Assembly (NCBI GenBank): GCA_005881995.1
Contig: VBHV01000215.1
Location: 1-8,137 of the forward strand
DNA length: 8,137 bases
Direction: 5' to 3'
Origin: Chloroflexota bacterium
GTDB lineage: Bacteria; Chloroflexota; Ktedonobacteria; Ktedonobacterales; Ktedonobacteraceae
The notes beneath the pieces are model-generated. The model was not told the origin of the DNA and made no database searches. It was given only the letters and a program-made list of their open reading frames with translations. Positions 6,286 to 8,137 of this stretch are shown one piece after another; the first letter of the stretch is position 1; every line of letters starts with the position of its first letter. The translations under genes were made by a program, and so were the position numbers.

Positions 6286-8022
6286 ATGCGCCTCTCGGTT
6301 CGCCCGAAACTGGGCATCATTCTCTCGCTCGTCACTATCCTGACGGTGGTCAGCGGTTTTATAGTAGTGGCGATAGCCAGTCATGGGCCGAAGGCCCACG
6401 CCGTCAGCGCTGCTGGCGTATCGTACCAAAACGCTCATGGTCAGCTTGCCGCTCAGTCCCTTCACCTGGGTGGGCAAAACCCTGCACAAGCAGCATCACA
6501 GACGGTCTATGCTACTCCCAACCACTACGGCAAACAGAATGTGAACTCGACCACAACAGCGGCGCGTTCCGCGCCTGGGGCCGATAGCCTCTCCGTCCAG
6601 CAGAATGCCCCGACGGTGCTGCACAACTTCAACGGGCTGAGCGCCATGGATAACGCCAAAATCGCCGGGGTTCTGGTCCACCCGCCTGATCAGGGCCTGT
6701 GCGTCGGGCATGACGCCTCGATCGCCGGCAATCCGGAGGTCGAGTTTGAGCTGATCAACCTCGTCGTCGCCGAGTACAACGTCAACGGCGTTATACAGAA
6801 GAGCGCCTTGTTGCCGTCCGGGAAGGAAAACCTCAACAACTTCTTCAACGAGCCGAACACGCCCTTCTCCGGCGGTGAGCTGGTGAGCGACCCGCGCTGC
6901 ATCTACGACAAGCCGACCGGCACCTTCTTCTTCAGCGTGGTCGCTGCCTGCAGCCCGGCCGTTGGGTGCACGAAGGCGCTCGAGTCGCATATAGACCTGA
7001 TTGTCTACAATGCGACCAGCGGCGCGGCCAGGGAGTACAAGATCGACGACACCTTCCCGACCCATCCCGGTTGCCCCTGCCTGGGTGACCAGCCGAAGAT
7101 CGGCGTGGATAACCACGCCATCTACCTGAGCGTCGATGAGTTCGAGGATTGGGCGAACGGGGGGACCATCGAGGATGGCGCCGATGTGTTCATTATCTCG
7201 AAGCCGCAGCTGGTCGCGCAGGTGGCGGCGAACTTCACGGTCTTTACCAACCTGGCGATCGGCGGGATCCCGGTCACCTCGCTGCAGCCGGCCATCAGCA
7301 CAAGCGCGACCAACACCGAGTTCCTGGCGAACTCCTTCCCCTTCCTGGCCGACGGGGAGAATAACCCCGTGGCCGCTACCCTGGGCTTCTGGAAGGTCAC
7401 CGGGGATAGCAATGTCACCTCTGGCAACTTCAACGCGGTCATCATTAGCATGAAGATCATCAACAGCGAGAGCTACGCCTTCCCGGTGTTGGCGCTGAGC
7501 ACCGGTTCAGGCGCGAGGAGGTCAAGCGCCTTCCTGAACCCGGATGATAGCCGCCTGCAGACCTGCCAGTTCGTGAGCGGGGACACGTGGTGTTCGCTGT
7601 CCACTGCGATCAACATCAAGAACGACCCCGCGACGCGCGATGGCGTAGCCTGGTTCAAACTCTCGACGTCCGGGACCATTGCTGCTCAGGGCTACGTGGC
7701 CGCTGCCAGCAAGTACCTGATCTACCCGTCCATCGTCCATAGCGCCTCCGGGTCGACGGGGATCGTCTTCACGCTGACCAGTGGATCCAACAATCCCAGC
7801 GCGGCCTATGTCTTTGCCGCGTCGGGGGGTGCGTTTGGCGGCGTCCATATCGCGGCGAGCGGCGCCGCTCCTTCCACGGACGGCGCCAGTCGCTGGGGAG
7901 ACTACTCCTGGGCCACGCTCGACCCCAACGGCAAGGACCTCTGGATGGCGACGGAATACGTTCCGCCCGGCTTCCAGAACCCGATCACGAACTTTGGCAC
8001 CCGCGTCTTCGATGTGGCGTAA
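6286..8022 (+). CDS. Exported protein of unknown function, possibly beta-propeller-like
   Basis: A 578-residue secreted or surface protein. It starts with a basic n-region (R2, R6, K8), a hydrophobic core at 9-31 and a signal peptidase I-type site AHA at 37-39. Residues 40-105 form a low-complexity Ala/Gln/Asn/Thr linker, and the folded part begins near VLHNFNGL (111). It is rich in beta-strand, Gly, Ser and Asn. Eight cysteines (139, 205, 222, 228, 263, 265, 427, 436) suggest disulphides. Near the C-terminus RWGDYSWATLDPNGKDLWMA (536-555) is the most motif-like stretch and is reminiscent of sialidase/BNR-type propeller proteins, but that is a weak impression and no catalytic residues can be assigned. 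There is no LPxTG or C-terminal membrane anchor. The ATG has a weak GTGAG (6273-6277) 8 nt upstream. GC3 rises sharply after about codon 101. The gene is divergent from the regulator operon. Confidence 0.88.
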   Translation: MRLSVRPKLGIILSLVTILTVVSGFIVVAIASHGPKAHAVSAAGVSYQNAHGQLAAQSLHLGGQNPAQAASQTVYATPNHYGKQNVNSTTTAARSAPGADSLSVQQNAPTVLHNFNGLSAMDNAKIAGVLVHPPDQGLCVGHDASIAGNPEVEFELINLVVAEYNVNGVIQKSALLPSGKENLNNFFNEPNTPFSGGELVSDPRCIYDKPTGTFFFSVVAACSPAVGCTKALESHIDLIVYNATSGAAREYKIDDTFPTHPGCPCLGDQPKIGVDNHAIYLSVDEFEDWANGGTIEDGADVFIISKPQLVAQVAANFTVFTNLAIGGIPVTSLQPAISTSATNTEFLANSFPFLADGENNPVAATLGFWKVTGDSNVTSGNFNAVIISMKIINSESYAFPVLALSTGSGARRSSAFLNPDDSRLQTCQFVSGDTWCSLSTAINIKNDPATRDGVAWFKLSTSGTIAAQGYVAAASKYLIYPSIVHSASGSTGIVFTLTSGSNNPSAAYVFAASGGAFGGVHIAASGAAPSTDGASRWGDYSWATLDPNGKDLWMATEYVPPGFQNPITNFGTRVFDVA

Positions 8023-8038
8023 TCTCGAGAGGTAGCCC

Positions 8039-8072
8039 CGGGAGGGCTGTGCCTGTGGCATGGCTCTCCCCG
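8039..8072 (+). terminator. Weak nested hairpin after the secreted-protein gene
   Basis: CGGGAG (8039-8044) can pair with CTCCCCG (8066-8072), leaving one bulged C, around an inner TGCC-TGT-GGCA hairpin (8050-8060). It starts 17 nt after the stop codon, but no T run follows, so it may be a factor-assisted or 3'-protecting hairpin rather than a true intrinsic terminator. Confidence 0.25.
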
Positions 8073-8137
8073 CGAAATCCTCCGGCTTGCCAATGTTCCG
8101 CTAAATAGAACTACCCTGCCCTATTACGATCGCAGGC

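Noticed and set aside
6496..7116. Minus-strand open frame of 206 codons, with another at 7522-8061
   Set aside because: Both are antisense to the secreted-protein gene; its high GC3 removes stop codons from the opposite strand. Their Arg/Gly/Val-rich composition is typical of such shadows.

Overview
The window comes from a bacterium of intermediate GC content. A GAF/helix-turn-helix regulator beside two UbiE-like methyltransferases, long imperfect inverted repeats rich in GGGGCTTGCC, and a large secreted protein without a clear family together suggest a Ktedonobacteria-type Chloroflexota. This is inferred from general style only; there is no rRNA or marker gene here to prove it.

Layout. (1) 44-2354, minus strand: a two-component system, transcribed response regulator first, then histidine kinase with a 1-nt gap. 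(2) 2355-2802: a regulatory gap. It holds a roughly 200-bp imperfect inverted repeat (MITE/REP-like), a candidate extended -10 promoter, a pair of 11-bp-phased direct repeats that resemble an OmpR/PhoB-family binding site, and a candidate terminator for the operon upstream. (3) 2803-5561, minus strand: a three-gene operon of regulator, broken methyltransferase and intact methyltransferase. The regulator has a good sigma70-type promoter (TTGACG-N17-TACTAT) at 5616-5644. The middle gene is interrupted by one in-frame TAG codon. (4) 5645-6285: a long intergenic region with a perfect 23-bp inverted repeat, an orphan plus-strand terminator-like hairpin and a leader with overlapping hairpin options. 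I see no convincing gene in it. (5) 6286-8022, plus strand: a 578-aa exported protein with a signal peptide, eight cysteines and an abrupt rise in GC3 at about codon 102.

How the parts fit. The kinase senses an extracellular or membrane signal through a domain of about 165 residues and phosphorylates Asp53 of the regulator, which probably binds DNA at direct repeats, perhaps including those at 2675-2694. The GAF/HTH protein probably controls its own operon; a 9-bp inverted repeat has one copy over the -10 box and the other over the ribosome binding site. The two methyltransferases are diverged tandem paralogues, and one appears to be inactivated. The secreted protein is transcribed divergently from the operon, with no visible functional link. 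Positions 1-43 and 8073-8137 hold nothing I can identify.
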